A stretch of 32,151 nt of DNA from an uncultured SAR86 cluster bacterium (GTDB lineage: Bacteria; Pseudomonadota; Gammaproteobacteria; Magnimaribacterales; Magnimaribacteraceae), in contig CACJMO010000011.1 of NCBI GenBank assembly GCA_902594545.1, forward strand, positions 1 through 32,151, in the 5' to 3' direction. Below, piece after piece: positions 8,048-15,868 of the stretch. The notes beneath the pieces were generated by a model, which had not been told where the DNA came from, did no database searches, and was given only the letters and a program-made list of their open reading frames with translations. How positions within the stretch are numbered: position 1 is the stretch's first letter; every line of letters begins with the position of its first letter. A program made the position numbers and the translations under genes.

Positions 8048-8118
8048 AGAGAGTGGACTTATACAGATTTCACCCATCCCTTCCCAGGATTGATCTTAGA
8101 GTCTAAGTTCACTTCTCT
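8048..8118. repeat. Imperfect long inverted repeat in convergent intergenic region
   Basis: The 157-bp gap between two convergent genes (7967-8123) holds arms 8048-8061 (AGAGAGTGGACTTA) and 8104-8118 (TAAGTTCACTTCTCT). They pair over about 13 positions with one bulge and one G-U or mismatch, enclosing about 42 nt. There is no T-run after either arm, so it is not a classic terminator. It could be a structured 3' end for either gene or the scar of a decayed gene. The rest of the gap (7967-8047) shows nothing I can name. Confidence 0.35.
8059..8112 (-). other. 17-codon open frame, possible gene remnant or micropeptide
   Basis: On the reverse strand, just after the SDR gene, GTG (8112) opens a 17-residue frame reading VNLDSKINPGKGWVKSV before TAA. 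The frame stays open further upstream to a TGA inside the SDR tail. Its composition looks protein-like, richer in G and C than the surrounding spacer. No similar peptide is known to me. It could be the preserved end of a lost gene or chance. It lies almost entirely within the inverted repeat described at 8048-8118. Confidence 0.2.
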
Positions 8119-8123
8119 ATCAT

Positions 8124-8921
8124 TTAAGAATATTCATTAAACATAGCCGTTCTTCCACCATCAACTACTATATCCTGACAGGTAACGAAACTACCTGAAT
8201 CACTGGCAAGATAAAGAGCAGCTTCCGCTATGTCTGAAGCCTCTCCTGAACGATTTAAAGGAACAGCATTAGCTAGGTTTCCTTGTAATTTTTTTAGCTT
8301 TCTCTCATTCTCTTCTTGAGATAAGTCATTTGATACTTTCGAACCTCCCCAGAAAATAGGCGTAGCTATGGCCCCTGGAGAGATAGCATTTACTCTTATA
8401 TTGTCTTTTCCCAATTCAACTCCCGACATCTTTGTGTAATGAGTAACTGCTGCTTTCAATGCTGAGTAGAGTGGGTCGCCTTGACGATATCTAATTCCTG
8501 CGATACTTGAATTATTGATTATGCAACCTCCGCCGTTCTTTCTCATAGGTTCGATAGCAAACCTAGTACCAAGTATCACGCTAGCAAGCAGTAAATGCAC
8601 GCCATAGTCTATGTCTTTTTGAGTAACTTCTTCTAATCCTGCTCCTACAGGACCACCGGCATTATTAAAAAGTATATCGAGACTTCCAAATGAATTGATT
8701 GTGTAAGCAATTGACTCTTTTATATCTGACTCATTAGTTATATCGCTGACTATATAAGATGCATTTTCTCCTAGAGACTCTGCTAATGCCGATCCCTTTT
8801 CTTTAGATCTTCCGCTAATAACCACCTTAGCACCTTCTTTAACAAATAATCTTGCTGTCTCAGCACCAATTCCACTGGTACCGCCAGTTATAAGTGCAGT
8901 TTTACCTTCCAATCTATTCAT
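8124..8921 (-). CDS. SDR-family NAD(P)-dependent oxidoreductase
   Basis: This is a classical 265-residue short-chain dehydrogenase. It has TGGTSGIG at 12-19 for the dinucleotide, NNAGG at 86-90, and the catalytic S139, Y152 and K156 (YSALK). The C-terminus has the usual VDGG motif. It would oxidise or reduce an alcohol/ketone pair in the cytoplasm; the substrate is unknown. The start overlaps the stop of the serine hydrolase gene by 4 nt (ATGA), so the two are translated together. An ester hydrolase releasing an alcohol that an SDR then oxidises would make sense, but this is inference. Confidence 0.9.
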   Translation of the reverse strand: MNRLEGKTALITGGTSGIGAETARLFVKEGAKVVISGRSKEKGSALAESLGENASYIVSDITNESDIKESIAYTINSFGSLDILFNNAGGPVGAGLEEVTQKDIDYGVHLLLASVILGTRFAIEPMRKNGGGCIINNSSIAGIRYRQGDPLYSALKAAVTHYTKMSGVELGKDNIRVNAISPGAIATPIFWGGSKVSNDLSQEENERKLKKLQGNLANAVPLNRSGEASDIAEAALYLASDSGSFVTCQDIVVDGGRTAMFNEYS

Positions 8922-10054
8922 TTATTTCTCCTCTCAAGACATTCGTATGTCTTATGAATTAACTGTACAGAACGTCCATCCGCAGCAAGATTATTTGCCA
9001 TCTTATTCATAACATAAGATACGCCTAAATTATTTACAGGATCTCCGAAACCGCAAGAGCCTCCCCATCCTGAATGTCCAAATGAACTCTTCTCAGGCCC
9101 ATAAATTATCTTGTGCATGTTCATGACAAAACCCGCACCCCATCTTGTAACAACATCTAAAACCAAGTCTCTTCCTGTGATTCTATCCTTTGTCATAGTT
9201 TCAATAGTCGAATTTTGGAGAATCTTGAGATTTTTATCTCCTGTAACTACCAAACTATATAGATTAGCTATTGCGTTAGCACAACCTTGACCATTGGCTG
9301 ATGCTATTTCTGCTTGTCTCCAAGCTCTTGTGTTTTGGTGTTTCAATAAATTGGGCCCACGATCTGATAATTTTTTGGCTTCATTGTTTTCTTTATTTAC
9401 TACTTCTTTATTTTCTGTTTTGGGGAAGGGCACCATTTCAGCGACTCTTTGCTCTTCAGACTCAGGTAATCCAATAAAGAAATCAATTTCATTTGGAGTT
9501 GCTATCTTTTCTTTAAAATACTGCCCTAAAGTTTTGCCAGTTGTCCTCAAGATTATTTCGGAAACTAACCATCCATAAGTTAAAGAATGATATCCAGACT
9601 TCGTACCGGGTTCCCAAATTGGCTTCATGGCAGCTAATTCCTCGGCCATTCTTTGCTGATTGTAATAATCATCAATATTATCTGTTAATGATCCACATAT
9701 TCCAGCTTGATGCGATAATAACATTGCTAAGGTGATTTCTTCTTTTCCGTTACATCCAAATTCAGGCCAATAGTGTGAAACTTTTTCTTCGTAGTCCAGA
9801 ACGCCACTTTCATAAGCATGAGCTATAGTTAAAGCAGCTATTCCTTTGGTAGTGGACCAAACGGTTGCTAAGCTATCCCTTTGCCAGAGAGTTTTCCTTT
9901 CGTTATCAATATATCCGCCCCAAATATCAACTAGTGGCTCGCCATCTCTATAAACAGCAAATGAAGAGCCTGTTTCTCTTCCTGAATCATGTAGCTCTTG
10001 AAAAAGGTTTTTAACCTCTAAAAAATCTTCATGACAATTACCTTGAATTTCCAT
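8918..10054 (-). CDS. Serine hydrolase, class C beta-lactamase / family VIII esterase-like
   Basis: The 378-residue protein shows the serine beta-lactamase-like active site: S67-T-T-K70 (SxxK), Y155-H-S (the YxN/YxS motif) and H327-S-G (the HxG or KTG-like motif). GYHSLTYGW and FGHSGWGGS are typical of family VIII carboxylesterases and EstB-like hydrolases rather than true AmpC enzymes. No signal peptide is seen, so it probably acts in the cytoplasm as an esterase and not in antibiotic resistance. The ATG is well supported by AAGGAG four nt upstream. It is the first gene of a pair with the SDR. A 58-bp gap separates it from the alpha-glucosidase gene upstream, so it may have its own promoter. 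Confidence 0.87.
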   Translation of the reverse strand: MEIQGNCHEDFLEVKNLFQELHDSGRETGSSFAVYRDGEPLVDIWGGYIDNERKTLWQRDSLATVWSTTKGIAALTIAHAYESGVLDYEEKVSHYWPEFGCNGKEEITLAMLLSHQAGICGSLTDNIDDYYNQQRMAEELAAMKPIWEPGTKSGYHSLTYGWLVSEIILRTTGKTLGQYFKEKIATPNEIDFFIGLPESEEQRVAEMVPFPKTENKEVVNKENNEAKKLSDRGPNLLKHQNTRAWRQAEIASANGQGCANAIANLYSLVVTGDKNLKILQNSTIETMTKDRITGRDLVLDVVTRWGAGFVMNMHKIIYGPEKSSFGHSGWGGSCGFGDPVNNLGVSYVMNKMANNLAADGRSVQLIHKTYECLERRNK

Positions 10055-10074
10055 AGTACTCCTTTAATAATATC

Positions 10075-10104
10075 AATAACTTAAATAATACTGTTGAAGT
10101 TATT
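10075..10104. repeat. 8-bp perfect inverted repeat between GH13 and serine hydrolase genes
   Basis: AATAACTT (10075-10082) and AAGTTATT (10097-10104) are perfectly complementary, with a 14-nt spacer. The stem is AT-rich and no T-run follows in the direction of transcription (reverse strand). It is therefore a weak terminator candidate at best. It may instead be an operator for the serine hydrolase-SDR operon, whose ribosome-binding site lies just downstream. Confidence 0.3.
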
Positions 10105-10112
10105 AATTTATT

Positions 10113-11723
10113 TTAATTTTCTAAATCTCCCTTAAAACCCTGAATAATCATAAATGCAAATTTACTAAATTCAATATGATTATCTTTTATTTTTATTCCA
10201 GAAGAGAGTGAATTTTTGACAGGGAGATTATCTGGTTTACTCCAAATAATCTTTTCCTTGTTGAGATTGAAGATACACAATGTATTGTGGCTCTTATATT
10301 CCCTAAAAAATATAAGAAGATCATTTTCTTCACTAATAAAAGTTTGATTTCCTTTGCTTAAAGCAGCATCCATTCTTCTAAAAGCTATCATTTTTTTATA
10401 GAAGTTCAGCACAGAATTAGCATTTCTTTCCTGTAAATTTGCAGATTTTGCGAGTTGTTGTTCTTTAACTGGCAGCCAAGGATCCGCTTTTGAAAACCCT
10501 CCATGAATAGAATTATTCTCCCAAGTCATAGGTGTTCTACAGCCATCTCTTCCCTTGTCTTCAGGCCAAAACCTTATCCCGGGAGGATCTCTTAATTCGT
10601 CATACTCCATCTTCGTTTCCGTTTGCCCAAGTTCTTCTCCTTGATATAAGCAAATTGTTCCCTTGAAACTCAAAAGGAGGGCACAAGTTAACTTGGCAAA
10701 TTCCTCTGATTCACTTTCATCCCATCTAGATACGTGCCGAACAACGTCATGATTAGAAAAACTCCAGCAAGGCCAACTCTCAGTATCATCGTCAAAAAAA
10801 CTTTCTATGGTCTTCCTAATGAATGCAGAAGAAAATTCTTTGCCTAGTAATTCAAAGCTATAAGACATGTGTAATCTGGAATCCTTGGTATATTGCTTCA
10901 TGATATCAATCGCCCTATGCGAATCTCCAATTTCACCTATTAATGTCTTACCTGAGTAGCTATCCATTAATTTTCGTAATGATTGTAAAAATTTTAAATT
11001 CTCCTCTTGGTTGATGGAATGAATATGGTTTTGCATATAGTAGGAATTGACTGGCGGTTTTATAAATTCCTTAGGGCTTATGGGATTATCTCTTAAGGAC
11101 TTATCGTGAAAATAATAGTTAACGGTATCCAATCTAAAGCCATCAACACCTTTATCTAACCAAAATTTCACTATATTGAGCAGATACTTTTGTACTTCAA
11201 TATTATGAAAATTAAAATCTGGTTGGCTTTTCAAAAAATTATGCAAATAATACTGTCTCCTTTGTGGTTCCCATTCCCAGGCCGATCCTCCAAAAACAGA
11301 TAGCCAATTATTAGGAGGTGATCCATCTTCTTTAGGATCTGCCCACACATACCAATCTGCAGTTAAAGATGCTTTACTTTGTGCGCTTTTGATAAAGGCT
11401 TCGTGTTGATTAGAGCTATGAGATAAAACTTGATCGATTATGATTTTAATCTCATTTCTATGCAGTGAATCAACGAGATGATCAAAATCTTGCATTGTTC
11501 CAAATAAAGGATCGATCGAAGTGTAATGACTTACGTCATATCCCATATCTTTCATGGGAGAAGTAAATATTGGCGATAACCAAACTGCATCAACACCGAG
11601 AGACTTTAAATAACTAACCTTGGAAATTATTCCCTTTATGTCACCAACTCCATTACCTGTAGTATCTTGAAAAGACCTAGGATAGATTTGGTAGATTACA
11701 GCTTCTTTCCACCAATCATTCAT
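10113..11723 (-). CDS. GH13 alpha-glucosidase (GH13_23-like)
   Basis: The 536-residue protein is a complete GH13 enzyme close in pattern to Halomonas-type alpha-glucosidase. It has VIYQIYPRSF at the start, the region I segment IIIDQVLSHSS, nucleophile D199 in DGFRLDTVN, acid/base E264 in LIGEIGD and the transition-state D326 in FSNHDVVRH. The stretch DGSPPNNWLSVFGGSAW is characteristic of the alpha-glucosidase / oligo-1,6-glucosidase group. It would cleave terminal alpha-linked glucose (maltose, sucrose-like or glucosylglycerol-type substrates) in the cytoplasm, as no signal peptide is present. The ATG overlaps the DUF3445 stop (ATGA), so translation is coupled. No sugar transporter or regulator lies adjacent, unlike in usual maltose loci. 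Confidence 0.93.
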   Translation of the reverse strand: MNDWWKEAVIYQIYPRSFQDTTGNGVGDIKGIISKVSYLKSLGVDAVWLSPIFTSPMKDMGYDVSHYTSIDPLFGTMQDFDHLVDSLHRNEIKIIIDQVLSHSSNQHEAFIKSAQSKASLTADWYVWADPKEDGSPPNNWLSVFGGSAWEWEPQRRQYYLHNFLKSQPDFNFHNIEVQKYLLNIVKFWLDKGVDGFRLDTVNYYFHDKSLRDNPISPKEFIKPPVNSYYMQNHIHSINQEENLKFLQSLRKLMDSYSGKTLIGEIGDSHRAIDIMKQYTKDSRLHMSYSFELLGKEFSSAFIRKTIESFFDDDTESWPCWSFSNHDVVRHVSRWDESESEEFAKLTCALLLSFKGTICLYQGEELGQTETKMEYDELRDPPGIRFWPEDKGRDGCRTPMTWENNSIHGGFSKADPWLPVKEQQLAKSANLQERNANSVLNFYKKMIAFRRMDAALSKGNQTFISEENDLLIFFREYKSHNTLCIFNLNKEKIIWSKPDNLPVKNSLSSGIKIKDNHIEFSKFAFMIIQGFKGDLEN

Positions 11724-12592
11724 GAATTATTTTTAAGCCATTCGAGCAGTTTTTCTTCAAAAGGCTTTATTACTTTATAGTTTTTCATGGGTTCTTCGAG
11801 ATTAATTATGGCTTTAAACAAGTCCTCTTTGAGATCGTTTCTATCAAGAATTGATGAGATGGGATCAACATGAACTCTTATTGTAAATACAACAGACCTA
11901 TTTTTTTCCAGCCTTCTTATTGTTTGCCTTTCAGATCGAATAAATAAATCTTCTGGATTGGTATTTTCAATTTCTACAAGAGTTTTGCTATTAATTGGTT
12001 GGTATAACTCTGGGCTATCTACTATTCCCCAATTAAATCTCTCAAAAATACGATTATCGGGAAGATTTTTAAATATTTTTCCAACTCTTGTATCAAGCTT
12101 TTCTTGATAATTTGGAACCTCAGCATGAATTTCCGAAAGTGACTTTTTATATTTATCAGTCAAAGACCAGCGAGTTGGAGCACACACTGACGCTGCTTCT
12201 AAATAAAAGACGTCTTTAATAGGATGCATAATTACTAAATCTTCCTGAACAACAAGGGATGCAAGCTCTATTGGGTCTTTAAAGTCATCATAGAACAGAG
12301 TTTGATCATTTTTTTTTGAGGTTATACAGCTTTTTTGTACATCATAAATTTCTGAATGATACGTGCTGAGATACTCAAGCACTATATTCAATAATTCTCT
12401 CTGAGAACCTAGAGAGTTTTTATTGGACACAATGACTTCACTTCTTCTTTCTTCTATTAGAGTAAGTTTGTCTTGTATTTCCTGGTTGAATAGCTCATCT
12501 ATTTCAAGCCAATCACGATCTTCAATTGGCTTTAGGCCTATCTCTATCCCGCCACGTCCATCCTTAAATGGTTGATGGATAGGGGGGCGCAA
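11720..12592 (-). CDS. DUF3445 / heme-dependent oxidative N-demethylase-like protein
   Basis: This 290-residue protein matches the DUF3445 pattern from memory: an N-terminal GLKPIEDRDWLEIDE, central LVVQEDLVIMHP, AASVCAPTRWSLTDKYKKSL with IHAEVPNY, FERFNWGIVD and RSERQTIRRLEKN before FTIRVHVDP. The family includes the alpha subunit of heme-dependent oxidative N-demethylase, which demethylates dimethylamine. The other subunits of that complex are not in this window, so the activity here is uncertain. The start appears to be TTG directly after the upstream TAA. The conserved N-terminal motif leaves no room for a later start, and no ATG occurs for more than 100 residues. Its stop overlaps the GH13 start. 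Confidence 0.75.
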   Translation of the reverse strand: MRPPIHQPFKDGRGGIEIGLKPIEDRDWLEIDELFNQEIQDKLTLIEERRSEVIVSNKNSLGSQRELLNIVLEYLSTYHSEIYDVQKSCITSKKNDQTLFYDDFKDPIELASLVVQEDLVIMHPIKDVFYLEAASVCAPTRWSLTDKYKKSLSEIHAEVPNYQEKLDTRVGKIFKNLPDNRIFERFNWGIVDSPELYQPINSKTLVEIENTNPEDLFIRSERQTIRRLEKNRSVVFTIRVHVDPISSILDRNDLKEDLFKAIINLEEPMKNYKVIKPFEEKLLEWLKNNS

Positions 12593-14707
12593 TTAATCCA
12601 ATCCTCTTTTCTTCAGTAGAGGGCCTATTTCAGGTTCTTTGCCTCTGAATCTTACGTATTGTTGCATTAAGTCTTCGGTGTTACCCGATGAATAAACATA
12701 CTTTTTAAGTTTTTCAGCAGTTTCTTTGTGATACAAGCCATTCTCTTTAAATGCTTCAAATGCGTCTGCTTCTAATACTTCTGTCCATAGATAGCTGTAG
12801 TATCCAGCTGAGTATCCGCCTGCAAATATGTGTCCGAAATAAGTGCTTCTGTATCTACTTTCAATCTCCGGTATGAGACCTAGATTTTCTAATGATTCGT
12901 CTTCAAATTCGTCAACATCTTCAATATTATTTTCGGAAGTATGATAGGCCATATCTAAGTGAGCGGCCGCTACATATTCTGTTGTAGCAAAGCCTTCATT
13001 GAAAGTACCCGCCTCCGAAATTTTCTTGAGCAGCTTGTCGGGTATCACTTCACCGGTCTTGTAATGTTTTGCAAATGTTTTAATAACCTCTGGCTCTCTA
13101 GCCCAGTTTTCCATCATTTGAGAGGGAAACTCAACATAATCTCTAGTCACTGCGGTTCCCGAGAGACTAGGATATTGTGCATCGGAAAGTAACCCATGAA
13201 GCCCGTGACCAAACTCATGAAAAAGCGTTTCAACCTGTTCAAAAGACAAGAGAGACACTCCATCAACGTTCTCAGGAGGAAAATTACAAACATTGATGAC
13301 TATAGGAATTATTTTTCCGTTAAATTTACTCTGACTTCTAAAGGTGCTCATCCATGCGCCTCCACCTTTATTAGGTCTTAAAGTGAAGTCTGTATAAAAA
13401 ATTCCTATTACTTCATTGTTCGAGTCTTCAACTACAAATGACTTGATGTTATCTCTGTATTTTGGGAGATCATTTCTTTCTGTAAATGTGATATCAAAAA
13501 GTTTTTCAGCCACATCAAAAGCACCTTTAAGAACTTTATCTTCACTAAAATAAGGCTTAACTTCTTCTTCCTTGAAATCAAACTGCTCCTGTCTTAACTT
13601 TTCTGAGTAATACCACCAATCCCACGCTTCTAATGCAAAGTTTCCACCTTCTTGTTTTATTAACTCCTGCATAGCTGCCACTTCATCTTTTGCTTTTTGT
13701 ATGCCTGGTTTCCATATTGTTTGCAATAGATCATTCACGTTTTCAGATGTTTTGGCCATTGTGTTATCCAATGCATAATCAGCATGTGTATCAAAGCCCA
13801 TTAGATTTGCTTTTTCTTTTCTTAGAGAGACCATTTTTCTTATTATCTCTTTATTGTCATACTCGTTATCATTATCACCTCTTTGAATGTATGACCGATA
13901 CAGAGTTTCTCTTAGGTTTCTTTTTTTGGAATAAGTTAGAAAAGGATACATACTCACCCGAGTAGGCTTAAATACCCATTTACCGGGTTTACCTTCAGAT
14001 TCTGCCAGTAATGCAGCCTGTCTAATTTCTTCTTCGGGTAATCCTTCTAAATCTTCTGGATTTTCTATTACCATACTGAAACCATTTGTCTCTTTTAATA
14101 CATTTTGATCAAATTCAACAGACAACAATGAAAGTGCACTGTTTATTTCTGTTAACCTTTTCATAGATTCTTCATCAAGATTTGCACCTGACCTTTTAAA
14201 TCGTTTATATGTCTCTTCTAAGAGTCTCTCCTGTTCGTTTGTTAAATCTAATGAATCTGATTTATTGATAAGGGTTTCAATTCTTTTGAAGAGACTCTGA
14301 TTGAGAAGAATTTGATCATTATGAGAAGACATGAGTGGACTCATTTTTACAGCAAGTGCATCCATTTCATCATCTGTATTTGGCCCCAGTAGGTTATAAA
14401 AAACATTTGAAACTTTATCTAAAGTTTCCCCAGAACTTTCTAACGCCTCTAGAGTATTTTTAAAAGTAGGCTCATTAGGGTTTTCAGCAATTTCTTTTAT
14501 TTCTTCCTGATGTTCTTTCATGCCTTGCATGAAAGCGGGCTCAAAATGTTCAAACTTAATTTCCTCAAAAGGCGGAATTTTAAAGGGTGTTTGGTACTCT
14601 TTTAAAAAGGGATTCATAGCAATTTCCTCGATGGTATTTTTCTCTAATTCTTGATTATTACAGCTAATGAAAAACAATGAGAGAAGTAAAGTTAGCCGTT
14701 TTGACAT
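12593..14707 (-). CDS. M3-family metallopeptidase (Dcp/oligopeptidase A-like), predicted lipoprotein
   Basis: The 704-residue protein is a thimet-oligopeptidase-clan zinc peptidase. The active site is H497-E498-F-G-H501, and E526 in VEFPSQ is the third ligand, 29 residues after H497, exactly as in E. coli Dcp. The late substrate-binding region with AGGYSAGYYSYLW is also present. Residues 1-16 form a hydrophobic leader ending in a lipobox-like FISC (C16), so the mature enzyme is probably anchored to a membrane facing the periplasm, where it would trim short peptides. Most family members are cytosolic, but lipoprotein versions occur in marine Gammaproteobacteria and Bacteroidetes. There is no clear ribosome-binding site. 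DUF3445 follows immediately. Confidence 0.92.
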   Translation of the reverse strand: MSKRLTLLLSLFFISCNNQELEKNTIEEIAMNPFLKEYQTPFKIPPFEEIKFEHFEPAFMQGMKEHQEEIKEIAENPNEPTFKNTLEALESSGETLDKVSNVFYNLLGPNTDDEMDALAVKMSPLMSSHNDQILLNQSLFKRIETLINKSDSLDLTNEQERLLEETYKRFKRSGANLDEESMKRLTEINSALSLLSVEFDQNVLKETNGFSMVIENPEDLEGLPEEEIRQAALLAESEGKPGKWVFKPTRVSMYPFLTYSKKRNLRETLYRSYIQRGDNDNEYDNKEIIRKMVSLRKEKANLMGFDTHADYALDNTMAKTSENVNDLLQTIWKPGIQKAKDEVAAMQELIKQEGGNFALEAWDWWYYSEKLRQEQFDFKEEEVKPYFSEDKVLKGAFDVAEKLFDITFTERNDLPKYRDNIKSFVVEDSNNEVIGIFYTDFTLRPNKGGGAWMSTFRSQSKFNGKIIPIVINVCNFPPENVDGVSLLSFEQVETLFHEFGHGLHGLLSDAQYPSLSGTAVTRDYVEFPSQMMENWAREPEVIKTFAKHYKTGEVIPDKLLKKISEAGTFNEGFATTEYVAAAHLDMAYHTSENNIEDVDEFEDESLENLGLIPEIESRYRSTYFGHIFAGGYSAGYYSYLWTEVLEADAFEAFKENGLYHKETAEKLKKYVYSSGNTEDLMQQYVRFRGKEPEIGPLLKKRGLD

Positions 14708-14760
14708 ATTAAGTAATGATTAAAGTTCTTAGGATATTATAAATAATTTAGAATGATCAG

Positions 14761-15033
14761 ATGAAAAATACGCATATTATTTTTTCACTGACCAAGAGAC
14801 TCATCGGTGTGATATTTTTGGTATTAAATTATCTATGCTACGGATTGATGGTAAGCTTGGCTGCTGATACCGACTTGTCTGCAACAGAAAGAGTTGTATA
14901 TCCAGTTTTAGTTTACGCACTAAGTTGGGTATTTGTCATAGTAGGAATTTATCTTGCTGGTCCAGAACTAATAGCTAAATTTAAGGAATATTTTATTTTA
15001 GTTAAATCTAAACTTCTAAAAAATGATAAATAA
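14761..15033 (+). CDS. Small two-TM protein, resembling a stand-alone transporter-suffix domain
   Basis: The 90-residue protein has two hydrophobic segments (about 11-33 and 45-67) between a short basic N-terminus (LTKRL) and a basic C-terminal helix (KFKEYFILVKSKLLKNDK). The layout KRL-TM-loop-TM-AGPELIAKFK is similar in outline to the transporter suffix domain found on some permeases and as small separate proteins. This is a weak resemblance only. It is divergent from the M3 peptidase gene. The 53-bp gap between them is AT-rich and must hold both promoters. Its 3' end overlaps the VOC gene by 11 nt, so the two are probably one unit. Confidence 0.6.
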   Translation: MKNTHIIFSLTKRLIGVIFLVLNYLCYGLMVSLAADTDLSATERVVYPVLVYALSWVFVIVGIYLAGPELIAKFKEYFILVKSKLLKNDK

Positions 15034-15868
15034 AGTTGATCATATTATCGTCGCTGTTAAAGACCTCTCTGAAGCTGAAGAATCGTTTTCTATTCTGTTT
15101 GGCTCTAGACCTGTGTGGAGAGGAGAGCATCCCGAACTAGGCACAGTAAATTCTATCTTCAACTTCGATAATATTTATTTTGAACTCTTGGCCTCAAATG
15201 GCGAGGGTTTAGGAGCCCAATTTATTGAACAGACTATTAAAAATGACGGAGAAGGTCTTGCAGGAATTGTCCTAGGTACGAACAATCTTGAATCTCTTAG
15301 AGAGAATATTTTAAGCAATGGATACGAACTAGGAACCATTTCTAGAGGACATGCAGAAGATACCGAAAATGGTTCTACTCGAGGTTGGCAAAATCTTTTC
15401 CTTCCTGAAGAACTAACTCGAGGTTTGTTCTCTTTCTTAATTCAACATGATCAAGGTAGCCTGCCACTCAATGAAAATATATCTGATTCGTCAATAGGTA
15501 AGCTTGATCATGTCGTTATCAATACAAACGATCCTGAAGGTTTGATCGAAGTTTATCGAGACACGTTCGGCATTAGATTGGCGTTAGATCAGACTGTCGA
15601 GAAATGGGGCGGAAGGATGCTCTTTTTTAGGTTGAATAAAACAACCATTGAAGTAATAGCAAAAGAGGATGACCAGAAGCCTAGAGATAGTCTGTGGGGC
15701 ATGGCGTGGGAAGTTAAAAATATAGAAAAAACACACAAAAGACTTAGCGAAGCTGGTGTAATCCTTACAGATATAAAGGATGGCAGAAAGCCTAACACTC
15801 TTGTAACAACAGTTAAATCTCACACCTTAAACATACCAACTCTGCTTATTGAGCATCTTTCATTTTAA
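15023..15868 (+). CDS. Two-domain VOC (glyoxalase/dioxygenase superfamily) protein
   Basis: The 281-residue protein holds two vicinal-oxygen-chelate modules. The first (about 1-140) starts VDHIIVAVKDLSEAEESF and resembles Glyoxalase_3-like domains. The second (about 155-281) starts LDHVVINTNDPEGLIEVYRD and includes IEVIAK. The His of DH and the Glu of IEV give at least part of a metal site in the second module. Substrate and reaction are unknown; fosfomycin-resistance, glyoxalase and ring-cleavage roles are all possible in this fold. It is translationally linked to the small membrane protein upstream. Its 3' end overlaps the convergent TIGR02206-like gene by 23 bp. Confidence 0.8.
   Translation: MINKVDHIIVAVKDLSEAEESFSILFGSRPVWRGEHPELGTVNSIFNFDNIYFELLASNGEGLGAQFIEQTIKNDGEGLAGIVLGTNNLESLRENILSNGYELGTISRGHAEDTENGSTRGWQNLFLPEELTRGLFSFLIQHDQGSLPLNENISDSSIGKLDHVVINTNDPEGLIEVYRDTFGIRLALDQTVEKWGGRMLFFRLNKTTIEVIAKEDDQKPRDSLWGMAWEVKNIEKTHKRLSEAGVILTDIKDGRKPNTLVTTVKSHTLNIPTLLIEHLSF

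Noticed and set aside
8918-10054. Antibiotic-resistance beta-lactamase
   Set aside because: The SxxK, YHS and HSG pattern and lack of a signal peptide fit family VIII esterases, not secreted AmpC enzymes.
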